From NCBI RefSeq assembly GCF_003752465.1, contig NZ_RKHJ01000001.1, positions 1,364,001 through 1,428,000 on the forward strand: 64,000 nucleotides of DNA, read 5' to 3'. The notes beneath the pieces were generated by a model. It did not search any database and was not told where the DNA came from. It saw nothing but the letters and a program-made list of their open reading frames with translations. Below are positions 15,475 through 28,200 of the stretch, piece after piece (positions within the stretch are counted from its first letter, which is position 1; each line of letters starts with the position of its first letter). The position numbers and the translations under genes are program-made. The stretch comes from Agrococcus jenensis (GTDB lineage: Bacteria > Actinomycetota > Actinomycetes > Actinomycetales > Microbacteriaceae).

Positions 15475-16871
15475 CGCAGGCGCCCCCGCGGGCGACCTCG
15501 ACCCCCGCACCTGACCCCGACACCGGCACGTCGACCGGCGCGTCTGTCCGGACGACCCTCGGCGCGACCGGCCCGTCCGACACCACCCGCCTGCGGCGGG
15601 TGGTCGAGCGCGACCGGACGCCGCTGCAGCGCGCCCGCGATCGGCTGGTCGGCGAGGAGTCGGTCGTCGCCGCAGGGGCGAAGCGGGCCACCGGCTGGGT
15701 GCGCCGCGTCGTCTGGCCCGTGCTCGAGCCGATCACGGGCTTCGGCTGGGCGGTGCTCATCGGCACGGTCGGCACCCTCGTGCTCGGGATCGCGCTCGGC
15801 TGGAAGGAGCTCATCGTCATCGGCATCGCCGGGGCGCTGCTGCTGCTCGCCGCGATCGCCTTCATCATCGGCCGCAACCGCTACCGGATCGAGCTCGACC
15901 TCGCCTACACGCGCGTCGTGGTGGGCGAGCGGGCGCTCGGCCGCATCGAGATCCACGCCGCCTCGCAGAAGCCGCTGCTGCCCGCCACGATCGAGGTGCC
16001 GGTCGGACGCGCGCTCGCCTCGTTCCACCTGCCCAGGATGCGCCCCGGCGACGTGCACGAGGACGTCTTCGCGATCCCGACGAGCCGCCGCACGATCCTG
16101 CAGGTCGGGCCCGTGCGCTCGGTGCGCGGCGACCCCGTCGGCCTGCTGCGCCGGCAGGTGAAGTGGACCGACCCGGTCGAGCTCTACGTGCACCCGAAGA
16201 CGGTGCAGCTCGACGAGACCGCGCCCGGCCTCATCCGCGACCTCGAGGGCATCACGACGCGCGACCTCACGAACAGCGACATCGCCTTCCACGCGCTGCG
16301 CGACTACGTCGCCGGCGACGACCGCCGCTACATCCACTGGAAGTCGTCCGCCCGCACCGGCCAGCTCATGGTGCGGCAGTTCGAGCAGACGCGCAGGAGC
16401 GTGCTCGCGCTCGGCCTCTCGACCGCGGTCGACGACTACGCCGACCCGCTCGAGTTCGAGACGGCCATCTCGATCCTCGGCTCCGTCGGGCTGCAGGCGG
16501 TGCGCGACGAGACGGACCTCGTCGTGCGCACCTCGCGCGGCACGCTGCCCGCGACGACCGGCAAGCGGCTGCTCGACGCGCTGTCCGGCGTCGACTGGTC
16601 GCCGCGGCACGACCGCTTCCTCGACCTCGCGGCCACGATCGCGCGCGAGCACGCGGGCGCCTCCGTGATCATGCTGCACGCCGGGGCGACCGTCGATCCC
16701 GCGCTCGTGCGCCGCGCCCGCACGCTGCTGCCGGCGCAGGCGCGCGTGATCGTCTTCACCGTGGTCAAGGGCGCGAAGCCGCGCCTGCAGCCGATCGGCG
16801 ACGTGTCGCTCGCCACGCTCGGCTCGGTGAGCGACCTGCCGCGCATCATGCGAGGGGTGGGGCTGCAGTGA
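15471..16871 (+). CDS. DUF58 domain membrane protein
   Basis: A 466-aa DUF58 protein. An N-terminal cytosolic tail is followed by two close membrane segments (about residues 82-125, GWAVLIGTVGTLVLGIALGW and ELIVIGIAGALLLLAAIAF). A beta-rich domain then leads to the DUF58 signature GDDRRYIHWKSSARTGQLMV (about 282-301). DUF58 proteins share a fold with VWA domains and are the standard partners of MoxR ATPases. The gene overlaps moxR by 4 nt and the transglutaminase-like gene by 4 nt (GTGA), forming the well-known MoxR-DUF58-transglutaminase trio. The exact biochemical role of the trio is not settled. Confidence 0.93.
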   Translation: MTQAPPRATSTPAPDPDTGTSTGASVRTTLGATGPSDTTRLRRVVERDRTPLQRARDRLVGEESVVAAGAKRATGWVRRVVWPVLEPITGFGWAVLIGTVGTLVLGIALGWKELIVIGIAGALLLLAAIAFIIGRNRYRIELDLAYTRVVVGERALGRIEIHAASQKPLLPATIEVPVGRALASFHLPRMRPGDVHEDVFAIPTSRRTILQVGPVRSVRGDPVGLLRRQVKWTDPVELYVHPKTVQLDETAPGLIRDLEGITTRDLTNSDIAFHALRDYVAGDDRRYIHWKSSARTGQLMVRQFEQTRRSVLALGLSTAVDDYADPLEFETAISILGSVGLQAVRDETDLVVRTSRGTLPATTGKRLLDALSGVDWSPRHDRFLDLAATIAREHAGASVIMLHAGATVDPALVRRARTLLPAQARVIVFTVVKGAKPRLQPIGDVSLATLGSVSDLPRIMRGVGLQ

Positions 16872-19183
16872 GCGACGCGCGCCCCGGCCGGCTCCTGCCG
16901 CGCAGACCCGTGCACGCGGCGATCGACTGCGCCGCCGTCCTCCTCGTCATGCTCGCGGCGACCCTCTCGTTCGGGCCCGTGTTCGGCGGCACCGCCTACC
17001 TCGTGGCGGGGCTCGGCGCCGCGGTGCTCGGCATCGGCGTGGGCGTCGCCACGTCGCTGCGCCCGCTGCGCGGCTGGCTCATGACCGTCGCGGGCGTCAT
17101 GCTCGTGCTCGTCGTCTTCGGCCCGGCGCTCGCCGTGCCGCGCTCGACGATCGCCGGCGTCGTCCCGACGCTCGAGGCGTGGCGCGAGCTGCTGCTCGGC
17201 GTCGTCTACTCCTGGAAGGGCCTGCTCACCGCGGAGCCGCCGGCCGAGGGCTTCCCGAGCCTGCTGGTCGTGCCGTTCCTGACGATGCTCGTGTGCTCGA
17301 CGCTCGCGACGGTGCTGGCGCTGCGCCTCCGCCGCGGCGCGCCGTTCGCGATGCTGCCGGGCGTCGTCGCCCTCGTCGTCGGCATCGCCTTCGGCACGAA
17401 GATCGCGTTCTGGCCGGTCGTGCTGGGCATCGTCGTCGCCGGCGTGATCGTCGCCTGGTGCGCCTGGCGTCGAGCCGGGTGGCGCACGGGGCTGAACGAC
17501 GAGGTCGAGGTCACGAACGACACGCGGCACCGCGGTCGCGCCCGTCGCGAGCGCACCCGCGGCGCCGTCGCGATGATCGCGGGTGCGCTGCTCGTGGCCG
17601 GGCTCGTCAGCATCCCGATCCAGCCGCACGAGCGCGCGGTGCTCCGCGACGTCGTCGAGCCGCCCGTCGAGCTCGCCGAGTACCCGAGCCCGCTCGCCGG
17701 CTACCGCAACTGGCTGAAGAGCTTCGAGGACGAGACGCTCCTCACCGTCACCGGCATGCCCGAGGAGAGCCGGCTGCGGCTCGCGACCTTCGACCACTAC
17801 GACGGCACGGTCTTCGCCGTCGCTGGATCGCGCGAGTCGAGCGGCTCTGGCTCCTTCGCGCGCATCGGCGACGAGGTGCTCGTGCAGCAGTCGGGCGACC
17901 CGGCCACCGTGCGCGTCGAGGTGCAGGACTACTCGGGCATCTGGGTGCCCGACGTCGGCTTCATCCAGGCGCTGCGGTTCGAGGGCGCGCGCGCCGACGA
18001 CCTGCAGGGCTCGCTCCACTACAACGGCCAGACGGGCACGGCGATCGCGCTCGACGGCCTCGGCGCCGGCGACGCCTACGAGCTCGAGGCGATCGTGCCG
18101 GCGCAGCCGTCGCCCGAGGAGCTCGAGCGCGCGACGGTCACCGACCTGGAGGTGCCCGCGCCGGCGATCGTCCCCGACCTGCTGCAGGCGTGGGTCGTCG
18201 AGCACGGCGTCAGCGGCCGCACGCAGCTCGAGAACATCCAGGCGATGCAGCGGCTCATGCAGGCCGGCAGCTTCAGCCACGGGCTCGAGGACGACACCAT
18301 CCCGTCGCTCGCAGGGCACGGCGCCTCGCGCGTGCAGTCGATGTTCGAGCAGGAGGTGCTCGTCGGCGACGACGAGCAGTACGCCGTCGCCTTCGCGCTC
18401 GCGCTGTCGCGCATCAACGTGCCGTCGCGCGTCGTGATGGGGCTCTACCCCGACGACGGCTTCCCGGGCGGCGACCAGCCGGTCGAGCTCACGGGCGGCG
18501 ACATGCACGCGTGGGTGGAGGTGCCCTTCGAGGGTCTCGGCTGGGTGCGCTTCGATGCCACCCCGCCCGAGGACCAGGACAACATCCAGCCGGAGCCCGA
18601 GCCGCAGCCGGAGCCGAAGCCGCAGGTGCTGCAGCCGCCGCAGCCGCCCGAGGAGCCGGCGGAGATGTCGCCGGACACCGTCGCCGACGAGGGCCAGGAG
18701 GACGACGAGGAGCTCGAGGACGAGTCGTGGACGCTGTGGCTGTGGATCGCGGGCGGCGTGCTGCTGCTGCTCGTGCTGCTGCTCCTGCCGTTCCTCGTCG
18801 TCGGGGCGCTCAAGGCGGCCCGCCGCAAGCGCCGCCGCCGCGCGGAGCGCGAGAGCGACCGGCTGTCGGGCGGGTGGCACGAGGTGATCGACGAGGCGGT
18901 CGACCTGGGCCTGCCGGTGCCCGCCGGCGTCACCCGGCGCGAGGTCGCCGCGGTGGTGGAGGATCGCTACCCTCGATCGAGAGCGACCGAGATCGGCGAC
19001 TTCGTCGATGAGGGCGTCTTCGGCCCCGGCGATCCCGACGCGGCCGAGGTCGACGCCTTCTGGCTCGACGTCGAGCGCAGCGTCAAGGGGATGCGGGCCG
19101 AGACGTCGGCGCGGCGACGACTGCTCGGCAGGCTGTCGCTGCGGTCGTTCGCCCGACGGAGGAGAGAGCGGAGACGCCGATGA
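16868..19183 (+). CDS. Transglutaminase-like membrane protein with Cys-to-Asp active site
   Basis: A 771-aa protein of the TgpA/DUF3488-transglutaminase class. The GTG start overlaps the DUF58 stop. Several N-terminal membrane segments (residues about 18-210 and 237-252) precede an extracytoplasmic region with a transglutaminase-core domain (about 450-570). There is a Pro/Glu-rich stretch near 575-610, one more membrane helix (about 625-645) and a basic cytosolic tail of about 120 aa. The conserved His (H547, GGDMHAWVEV) and Asp (D563, VRFDATP) are present, but the position of the nucleophilic Cys reads VGDDEQYAVAFAL, with Asp at 502. Canonical amide-transfer or protease chemistry is therefore not expected. 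I infer a binding or scaffolding role. Its 3' end overlaps the RDD-FHA gene by 4 nt. Confidence 0.9.
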   Translation: MSDARPGRLLPRRPVHAAIDCAAVLLVMLAATLSFGPVFGGTAYLVAGLGAAVLGIGVGVATSLRPLRGWLMTVAGVMLVLVVFGPALAVPRSTIAGVVPTLEAWRELLLGVVYSWKGLLTAEPPAEGFPSLLVVPFLTMLVCSTLATVLALRLRRGAPFAMLPGVVALVVGIAFGTKIAFWPVVLGIVVAGVIVAWCAWRRAGWRTGLNDEVEVTNDTRHRGRARRERTRGAVAMIAGALLVAGLVSIPIQPHERAVLRDVVEPPVELAEYPSPLAGYRNWLKSFEDETLLTVTGMPEESRLRLATFDHYDGTVFAVAGSRESSGSGSFARIGDEVLVQQSGDPATVRVEVQDYSGIWVPDVGFIQALRFEGARADDLQGSLHYNGQTGTAIALDGLGAGDAYELEAIVPAQPSPEELERATVTDLEVPAPAIVPDLLQAWVVEHGVSGRTQLENIQAMQRLMQAGSFSHGLEDDTIPSLAGHGASRVQSMFEQEVLVGDDEQYAVAFALALSRINVPSRVVMGLYPDDGFPGGDQPVELTGGDMHAWVEVPFEGLGWVRFDATPPEDQDNIQPEPEPQPEPKPQVLQPPQPPEEPAEMSPDTVADEGQEDDEELEDESWTLWLWIAGGVLLLLVLLLLPFLVVGALKAARRKRRRRAERESDRLSGGWHEVIDEAVDLGLPVPAGVTRREVAAVVEDRYPRSRATEIGDFVDEGVFGPGDPDAAEVDAFWLDVERSVKGMRAETSARRRLLGRLSLRSFARRRRERRRR

Positions 19184-20711
19184 TCTGGGAGATCGACGAG
19201 GGCCGGAAGGTCGTCGAGGGCCTCGACGAGGACGGACGGCCCGACCCGGCCTACGCCGCCGCGCTCGGGCTCAAGCCGGCGCCGCTCGGCCGTCGAGCGC
19301 TCGCCACGACCATCGAGCTCGCGATCTTCAGCATGCTGCAGCTGCCCTACTGGCTCGTGGCGCTGCCGTCGCTCGTCAAGGTCGCCACCGGCGCGCTGCA
19401 GCCCTACGGGCTCGCGAGCCACCCGGACCTCGTGTGGATGATCATCGCGACCGCCGCATCCGCCGTGCTGACGATCGCGTTCGTCGTGGTCCAGCTCGTG
19501 CTCCACGGCCGCAGGGGCGTGACGCTCGGCAAGGCGCTCACGGGCATCCGCAGCGTCAACGTCGCGACGCTCGCCCGACCGGGCATCGGCCGCGCGGTGC
19601 TCCGCGGCCTCGTGCTGTGGGCGGTGTTCCTCGTGCCGGTCGTCGGGCCGGTGCTGTTCTTCGCCTCGCCGCTGCTCGACCGCGAGAAGCGCGGCCGCGG
19701 CTGGCTCGACAAGGTCGGCGGCACCTGGTTCGTCGACGTCAACGACGGCCTCGATCCGTACCACGACAAGAAGATGCGCATCGCGCGGAAGACGGTCTCG
19801 GCGGCGCCGGAGGCGGCGAAGTCGCAGCTGCCGTCGCTCGCCACCCCGGCCGACAGCCTCGCGCAGGCCTACCGACCCGGCGCGCGCATCAGCTCGGGCG
19901 TCGTCGGCGCCGCGAGGCCGCAGCAGCTCGGCACCGAGCAGGTGGGGCTCGCGTCGCAGCCGGCCGCCGACCTGCCGTCGCACACCGTGCCGGGCATGCC
20001 GGCGGGCGGTGCGCGGCTCGGCGGCTACCGCCCCGGCGAGCTGAGCGGCGCGGCCGCGCCGCAGCCGGCGACGCCGCAGGCATCCGCGCCCGCCCCGGCC
20101 TCGGCGCCGTCCGCGCCGATCGGCGGCCCCATCATCGACAGCGCGCCCGGCTTCGCGCGCCCGGCACCCGCCGCCATGCCGGCGGCCGCAGCGCCGACGA
20201 GCTCGGCGACGCCCTCGGCGGCGACATCCTCGGCAGCCACCCGGAGCGGTGCGCCGGTCGCGAGCACGATCCGCGACGAGACCGTCATCGAGCCCGACAT
20301 CGACGACGTGGACGACCGCACGGTGCGGCGCGTCGAGATCGCCGACGACGAGGACCTCGAGGCGACCCGCGCCAGGTCCGCCGGCCGCCCGGCCGTCGCC
20401 ACGCTGGCCTTCGACACCGGCGACCGCTTCGCGCTCACCGGCGCCGCGCTCGTGGGGCGCAACCCGTCGCCGAGCGCGGGCGAGGTCGTCGAGCACCTGC
20501 TGCCCTTCGCCGACGACACCCGCACGGTCTCGAAGACGCACGTGCTCGTGACCGTCGCGCCGCTCGCGGTCGTCGATCGCGCATCCACGAACGGCTCCGC
20601 CGTCGTGCGCGGCGGCGTCGAGCAGCAGCTCGAGCCCGGCACGCCGTTCGCGCTCGTGCCCGGCGACGTCGTGCGCTTCGGCGACCGCACCTTCACGATC
20701 GAGGGAGCCGC

Positions 20712-20715
<4 letters not shown>
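19180..20715 (+). CDS. RDD membrane protein with C-terminal FHA domain
   Basis: A 511-aa protein. Residues about 35-190 form an RDD-type membrane domain (LGRRALATTIELAIFSML, then membrane helices and VTLGKALTGIRSV). A Pro/Ala-rich linker covers about 215-370. The last 110 residues are an FHA domain with LVGRNPSPSAGE, VSKTHVLVT and STNGSAV, the residues that bind phosphothreonine. The start ATG overlaps the upstream stop (ATGA) and its stop overlaps the PP2C start, so this is a tightly coupled operon. The FHA domain is probably a docking site for phosphoproteins made by the kinase three genes downstream. Confidence 0.92.
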
Positions 20716-23046
<2,331 letters not shown>

Positions 23047-23050
<4 letters not shown>

Positions 23051-24543
23051 GCCCGAAGCGCGCCCCATCGGCGCCCCCGGCGCTGCCCGGCTACGACTAC
23101 GTGTCGCTGCTCGGCTCCGGTGGCTTCGCCGACGTCTTCCTGTACCAGCAGCTGCTCCCGTCGCGGAAGGTCGCGATCAAGGTGCTGCTGCCCGACGCGG
23201 TCAACCGCGAGCTGATCGAGAACTTCCGGCACGAGGCCAACGTCATGGCCCAGCTGTCGACGCATCCGTCGATCGTGACGATCTACGGGGCCGCCGTGGC
23301 GCCCGACGGCCGGCCGTTCCTCGCGATGGAGTACTGCTCGAAGCCGAACCTCGGCGTGCGCTACCGCCGCGACCGCTTCGCCGTGCCCGAGGTGCTCTCG
23401 CTCGGCGTGCAGATCGCGGGTGCCGTCGAGACCGCGCACCGCGCGGGCATCCTGCACCGCGACATCAAGCCCGCGAACATCCTCGTCACGGCCTACAACC
23501 GGCCGGCGCTCACCGATTTCGGCATCGCCACGAGCGCCGGCGCCGGCGACGACGCGAGCGGCATGTCGATCCCGTGGTCGCCGCCCGAGGCCTTCCAGGA
23601 CCCGCCCGCCTCGAGCCCCGCGTCCGACGTCTTCTCGCTCGCGGCGACGCTCTGGACGCTGCTCGCCGGCAGGACGCCCTTCGAGCTGCCCGGCGGCAGC
23701 AACACGAGCGTCGACCTCATCGACCGGTGCCAGCGCGGCGACATCTCGCCGCTCGCCCGCCACGACGTGCCGCCGCGGCTCGAGGCCGTGCTCGCCTCCG
23801 CGATGGACCCCGACCCCGCCCGCCGCTACGCGACGGCCGTCGCCTTCGGGCGCGCGCTGCAGCAGGTCGAGGCCGAGATGGCGCTGCCCGTCACGCCGCT
23901 CGACGTGCTCGACGACGCGCTCGAGCCCGACGCGGTCGACGAGGAGGACGGCGGCGCCACGCGCATCCGCGGGGTGGTCTCGATCGACCCGCACGCGAGC
24001 TCGCCGAGGGCGGGCTCGCCGGTCGGCACGCAGGCGCCGACCGACGCGACGGTCCGCCGCCCGCGCCCCGGGCAGGCCGTGCCCGGTCAGGCGCCGTCGC
24101 CCGAGGCGCCGCTGGAGCCGGCCGCGCCCGCGAGCCGCCGGCGCACGCTCGCCACGATCATCGGCAGCGCCGTCGTGGTGCTCGTCGGCGGCGGCATCGT
24201 GTGGATGGCGCTCGCCGCGGGCGGACAGGCGCCGCCGGCCGCCGACCCGACGCAGACGGTCGCTGGCCCGCAGACCGCCCAGCGGCCACCTGCCCCCATC
24301 GCGGTCGCGGGCGAGGTCACCGGCGAGACGGTCGTCTTCCGCTGGACCAACCCGCAGCCGCAGGAGGGCGACGCCTTCCAGTACCGCTACGAGCGCAGCG
24401 GCGCCGACCCGGTGACCTCGACCGTGCCGTCGCCGTCGGTGACGCTGGAGCGCGACCCCGACGGGGAGTCGTGCATCCTCGTGAGCCTCGTGCGCGCCGA
24501 CGGGCGCGCCTCCACCGACACGAGAGGGTGCGTCGATGGCTGA
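23047..24543 (+). CDS. Membrane Ser/Thr protein kinase (PknB-like)
   Basis: A 498-aa Hanks-type kinase. The GTG start overlaps the upstream stop. The Gly-rich loop is GSGGFADVF (about 19-27), with catalytic Lys45 (VAIKVLL), catalytic Asp139 in [16 protein letters not shown] for Mg binding, and a P+1 region SPPEAF. A juxtamembrane linker runs to about residue 360, and one membrane helix follows (about 366-388, [20 protein letters not shown]). The outer domain is about 105 aa and fibronectin-III-like ([21 protein letters not shown]) rather than PASTA, so it is unlikely to sense muropeptides as PknB does. With the PP2C and four FHA proteins of this operon it forms a complete write, erase and read system. 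Confidence 0.95.
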
Positions 24544-25264
24544 CCCGGCCCCGCAGCTGCAGCTGGAGTTCGCGGGGGAGTGGATGACGCTCGACCCCGA
24601 TCGCCCCTTCGTCATCGGCCGCGAGGGCGACCTGACCGTCGACGACAACCAGTACCTCCACCGCGCGTTCCTCGAGCTGCGGCACGTCGACGGCCTCTGG
24701 TGGCTGTCGAACGTCGGATCGCGGCTGTCGGCGACGATCTCGAGCGGCAGCGGCGCGGTGCAGTCATGGCTGTCGCCGGGCGCGCGCCTGCCGATCGTCT
24801 TCTCGGAGTGCTCGATCGTCTTCACCGCCGGCCCCACGACCTACGAGATCGGCGTGCACTCCGACGACGCGGCGTTCGCGATGTCGACCGAGCACCGCCG
24901 CCGCTCCTCGGGCGAGACGACCGTCATGCCGGTCGGCCTCACCGAGCTGCAGAAGCTGCTCATCGTCGCGCTCGCGGAGCCGATGCTGCGGCGCGACGGC
25001 GTCGGCGTGAGCGAGCTGCCCTCGAGCGGCGCCGCCGCCGAGCGGCTCGGCTGGACCATGAGCCGCTTCAACCGCAAGCTCGACAACGTCTGCGACAAGC
25101 TCGACCGGATGGGCGTGCAGGGACTGCGGGGCGGCGTCGGCAAGCTCGCGAGCAACCGCCGCGCCCGGCTCGTCGAGTACGCCGTCTCGTCGCAGCTCGT
25201 CACCCGGAGCGACCTCGCGCTGCTCGACGACCCCGCGCTCCGCGCGGCGGACGACCAGGACTGA
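24536..25264 (+). CDS. FHA-like and winged-helix protein, candidate transcription regulator
   Basis: A 242-aa protein whose ATG overlaps the kinase gene by 8 nt. The N-terminal 105 residues look like an FHA domain (FVIGREGDLTV, LHRAFLEL, NVGSR), although the usual Ser-x-x-His and Asn-Gly residues are partly replaced. The C-terminal 110 residues read as a helix-turn-helix unit (LTELQKLLIVALAE, then SSGAAAERLGWTMSRFNRKL). By analogy with EmbR-type FHA/DNA-binding regulators it may be a phosphorylation-controlled regulator. It is the best local candidate to act on the CCCCAT elements before the WXG100 genes. The DNA-binding role is inferred. Confidence 0.75.
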   Translation: MADPAPQLQLEFAGEWMTLDPDRPFVIGREGDLTVDDNQYLHRAFLELRHVDGLWWLSNVGSRLSATISSGSGAVQSWLSPGARLPIVFSECSIVFTAGPTTYEIGVHSDDAAFAMSTEHRRRSSGETTVMPVGLTELQKLLIVALAEPMLRRDGVGVSELPSSGAAAERLGWTMSRFNRKLDNVCDKLDRMGVQGLRGGVGKLASNRRARLVEYAVSSQLVTRSDLALLDDPALRAADDQD

Positions 25265-25274
25265 TCGGAGCCAC

Positions 25275-28200
25275 GTGAAGGTCAAGCTCACCCTGCACCG
25301 GACGGCGACGGATCCCACCGACGTCGTCATCACGGCCGACTCGACCGCGACCGTCGAGGACGTCGCGCGCCAGATCGCGCTCGCGGACCCCGCGCGCTCG
25401 ATCCCGTTCGCCGACACCGACACGCTCTCGCTCGCGGTCGCCCCGCCGACGGAGCAGGCGCTCGTGCAGCTGCAGCCCGACGCGCTCATCGGCGAGGCGC
25501 CGATCGGCTCGGGCTTCCACACCCAGGTCGTCAACCTCGGCGCCGGCGGCGTGCGCCGCGGCGGGCCCGCCGGCAGCGCGCTCGAGGTCGTCGCGGTGCT
25601 GCGCGCCGTGAGCGGTCCGCTCGCCGGGCAGGAGTTCCAGCTCGGGCGCGGCCACGCCACGATCGGCCGCGACGCGTCGAACGACATCGTGCTCGCCGAC
25701 CAGCTCGTCTCGAAGCGCCACGCACGCATCGAGGTCGGGGCGCACATCGAGGTCGTCGACCTCAACTCGGCGAACGGCGTGCTCGTCGACGGCGGGCTCG
25801 TCTCGCGCCTGCGCGTCGTCCCCGGTGCGCGCTTCACGATCGGCGACACCGAGCTGACCGTGTCGCTCGCCGGCGCCTTCGACGCATCCGGCCCCGACCC
25901 CGTGCTCGAGCGCGGCGGCGCCCTGATGTTCAACCGGTCGCCGCGCGTCGAGGCGCGCTACCCCGGCACTGACTTCAAGGGCCCGCGGATGCCGAAGGAG
26001 ATCATCCAGCGGCTCTTCCCGTGGCCGATGCTCGTCACCCCGATCCTGCTCGCCGGCGCGATGTTCGCGATGACGAACAACCCGCGCTCGATCCTCATCG
26101 CCCTCATGACGCCGCTCATGCTGCTCGGCAACTTCATCAACATGAAGACGCAGAACGGCCAGAAGCAGAAGTTCGAGGTGCAGATGTTCGAGTCGCGGTA
26201 CGAGGAGCTCGAGGAGCTGCTCTACCGCGAGAAGCCCAAGGAGGAGCAGGTCCGCGGCATGGAGGTGCCGCCGGTCGCCGAGGTCTTCGAGCACGCGATG
26301 CGGCTCGGGCCGATGCTGTGGACGCGCAGGCCCGAGCACTGGAACTTCCTCTCGGTGCGGCTCGGGACGTGCCGCGCCGAGTCGCGCAACTCCATCAAGG
26401 AGGACGAGATCCAGGACGGCCTGCCCGACTACGTCGAGCGGGTCGACCGGCTGCGCGAGCGCTACCGCTACGTCGACGACGTGCCGATCGTCGAGTCGTT
26501 CTCGGCCGTCGGGTCGATCGGCATCGCCGGGCCGAAGTCGCTCACCGCGGATGCGCTGCGCGGCCTGGCCGTGCAGCTCTACGGCCTGCACGCGCCGAAC
26601 GAGCTCGTGACGGTCGCGATCTGCGACGCGGCGTGGACCAGCGAGCTCGAGTGGATGAAGTGGCTGCCGCACACGACGAGCGAGACGAGCCCGTTCAGCC
26701 AGATGCCGCTCGCCGACTCCGCGACCGCCGGCACCGCGCTGCTCAACGCGCTCGAGGAGCTCGTGCTCGGCCGGTCGAAGCAGGCCGCGCCCGATCGCAA
26801 GACGCCGTTCGACGAGGACTGGGACCCGATGCGCTACGGCTCCGACGTCGAGCGCGCCGCGAAGGACACCGTCACGAGCATCCAGACCTCGGTCGTGCTC
26901 GTGGTGACGAACGACGCCCCGGTCGACCGGCCGCGCCTCACCCAGATCCTCGAGCGCGGCGCAGCGGTCGGCGTCTACGGCGTGTTCGTCGCGCCGACCG
27001 TCGAGTCGCTCCCGGCCGTCTGCCGCAGCTTCGTCGACGTGAGCGGCGGCCTCGAGGCGGCGCGCGTCGGCACGGTGCGCTCCGGTGTCGACTACGAGGG
27101 CGCCCGCGTCGAGGGCGTCTCCGGCGAGTACATGCAGATGTTCGCGAAGCGCCTCGCTCCGGTGGTCGACGCGAGCATCGTCATCAACGACTCCTCCGAC
27201 ATCCCCGAGCAGGTGTCCTTCCTGTCGCTCGTCGGCCCCGACCTCGCCGAGGAGCCGGGCGCGGTGATCGACCGCTGGCGGCAGAACAACACCATCCTCG
27301 ACCGCTCGGGCGGCACGAAGCCGCGGCTCAAGAAGTCGGGCACGCTGCGCGCCATCATGGGCCAGGGCGCGACCGACGCGATGACGCTCGACCTGCGCAC
27401 GCAGGGGCCGCACGCGCTCGTCGGCGGCACGACCGGCTCCGGCAAGTCGGAGTTCCTGCAGGCGTGGGTGCTCGGCATGGCCGCGGCGCACAGCCCCGAC
27501 CGCGTCACCTTCCTCTTCGTCGACTACAAGGGCGGCTCGGCCTTCGCCGACTGCGTCGAGCTGCCGCACTGCGTCGGCCTCGTCACCGACCTCAGCCCGC
27601 ACCTCGTGCGTCGTGCGCTCACGAGCCTGCGCGCCGAGCTGCACCACCGCGAGCACCTCTTCAACCGCAAGAAGGCGAAGGACCTGCTCGAGCTCGAGAA
27701 GCGGCAGGACCCGGAGACGCCGCCCGCGCTCGTGCTCGTCGTCGACGAGTTCGCCGCGCTCGCGGGGGAGGTGCCGGAGTTCGTCGACGGCGTCGTCGAC
27801 ATCGCCCAGCGCGGGCGCTCGCTCGGCATCCACCTCATCCTCGCGACGCAGCGCCCCGCCGGCGTGATCAAGGACAACCTGCGCGCGAACACGAACCTGC
27901 GCGTCGCGCTGCGGATGGCCGACGAGTCGGACTCGAAGGACGTCGTCGACGACACGATCGCGGCGTCCTTCCCGCCCTCGATCCCCGGCCGCGGCATCGC
28001 GAAGACCGGACCCGGCAGGCTCGTGCCCTTCCAGGCCGCCTACGCGGGCGGCTGGACCCGGCCCGACGAGGTGCAGGTCGCCGACGTGAAGGTTGCGGAG
28101 CTGCGGTTCGGCTCCGAGCAGCGCTGGGAGCCCGAGACCGCGCCGGAGTCGGACGCGCACGACGAGGACCTCGGCCCCAACGACCAGAAGCGCATCGTGC

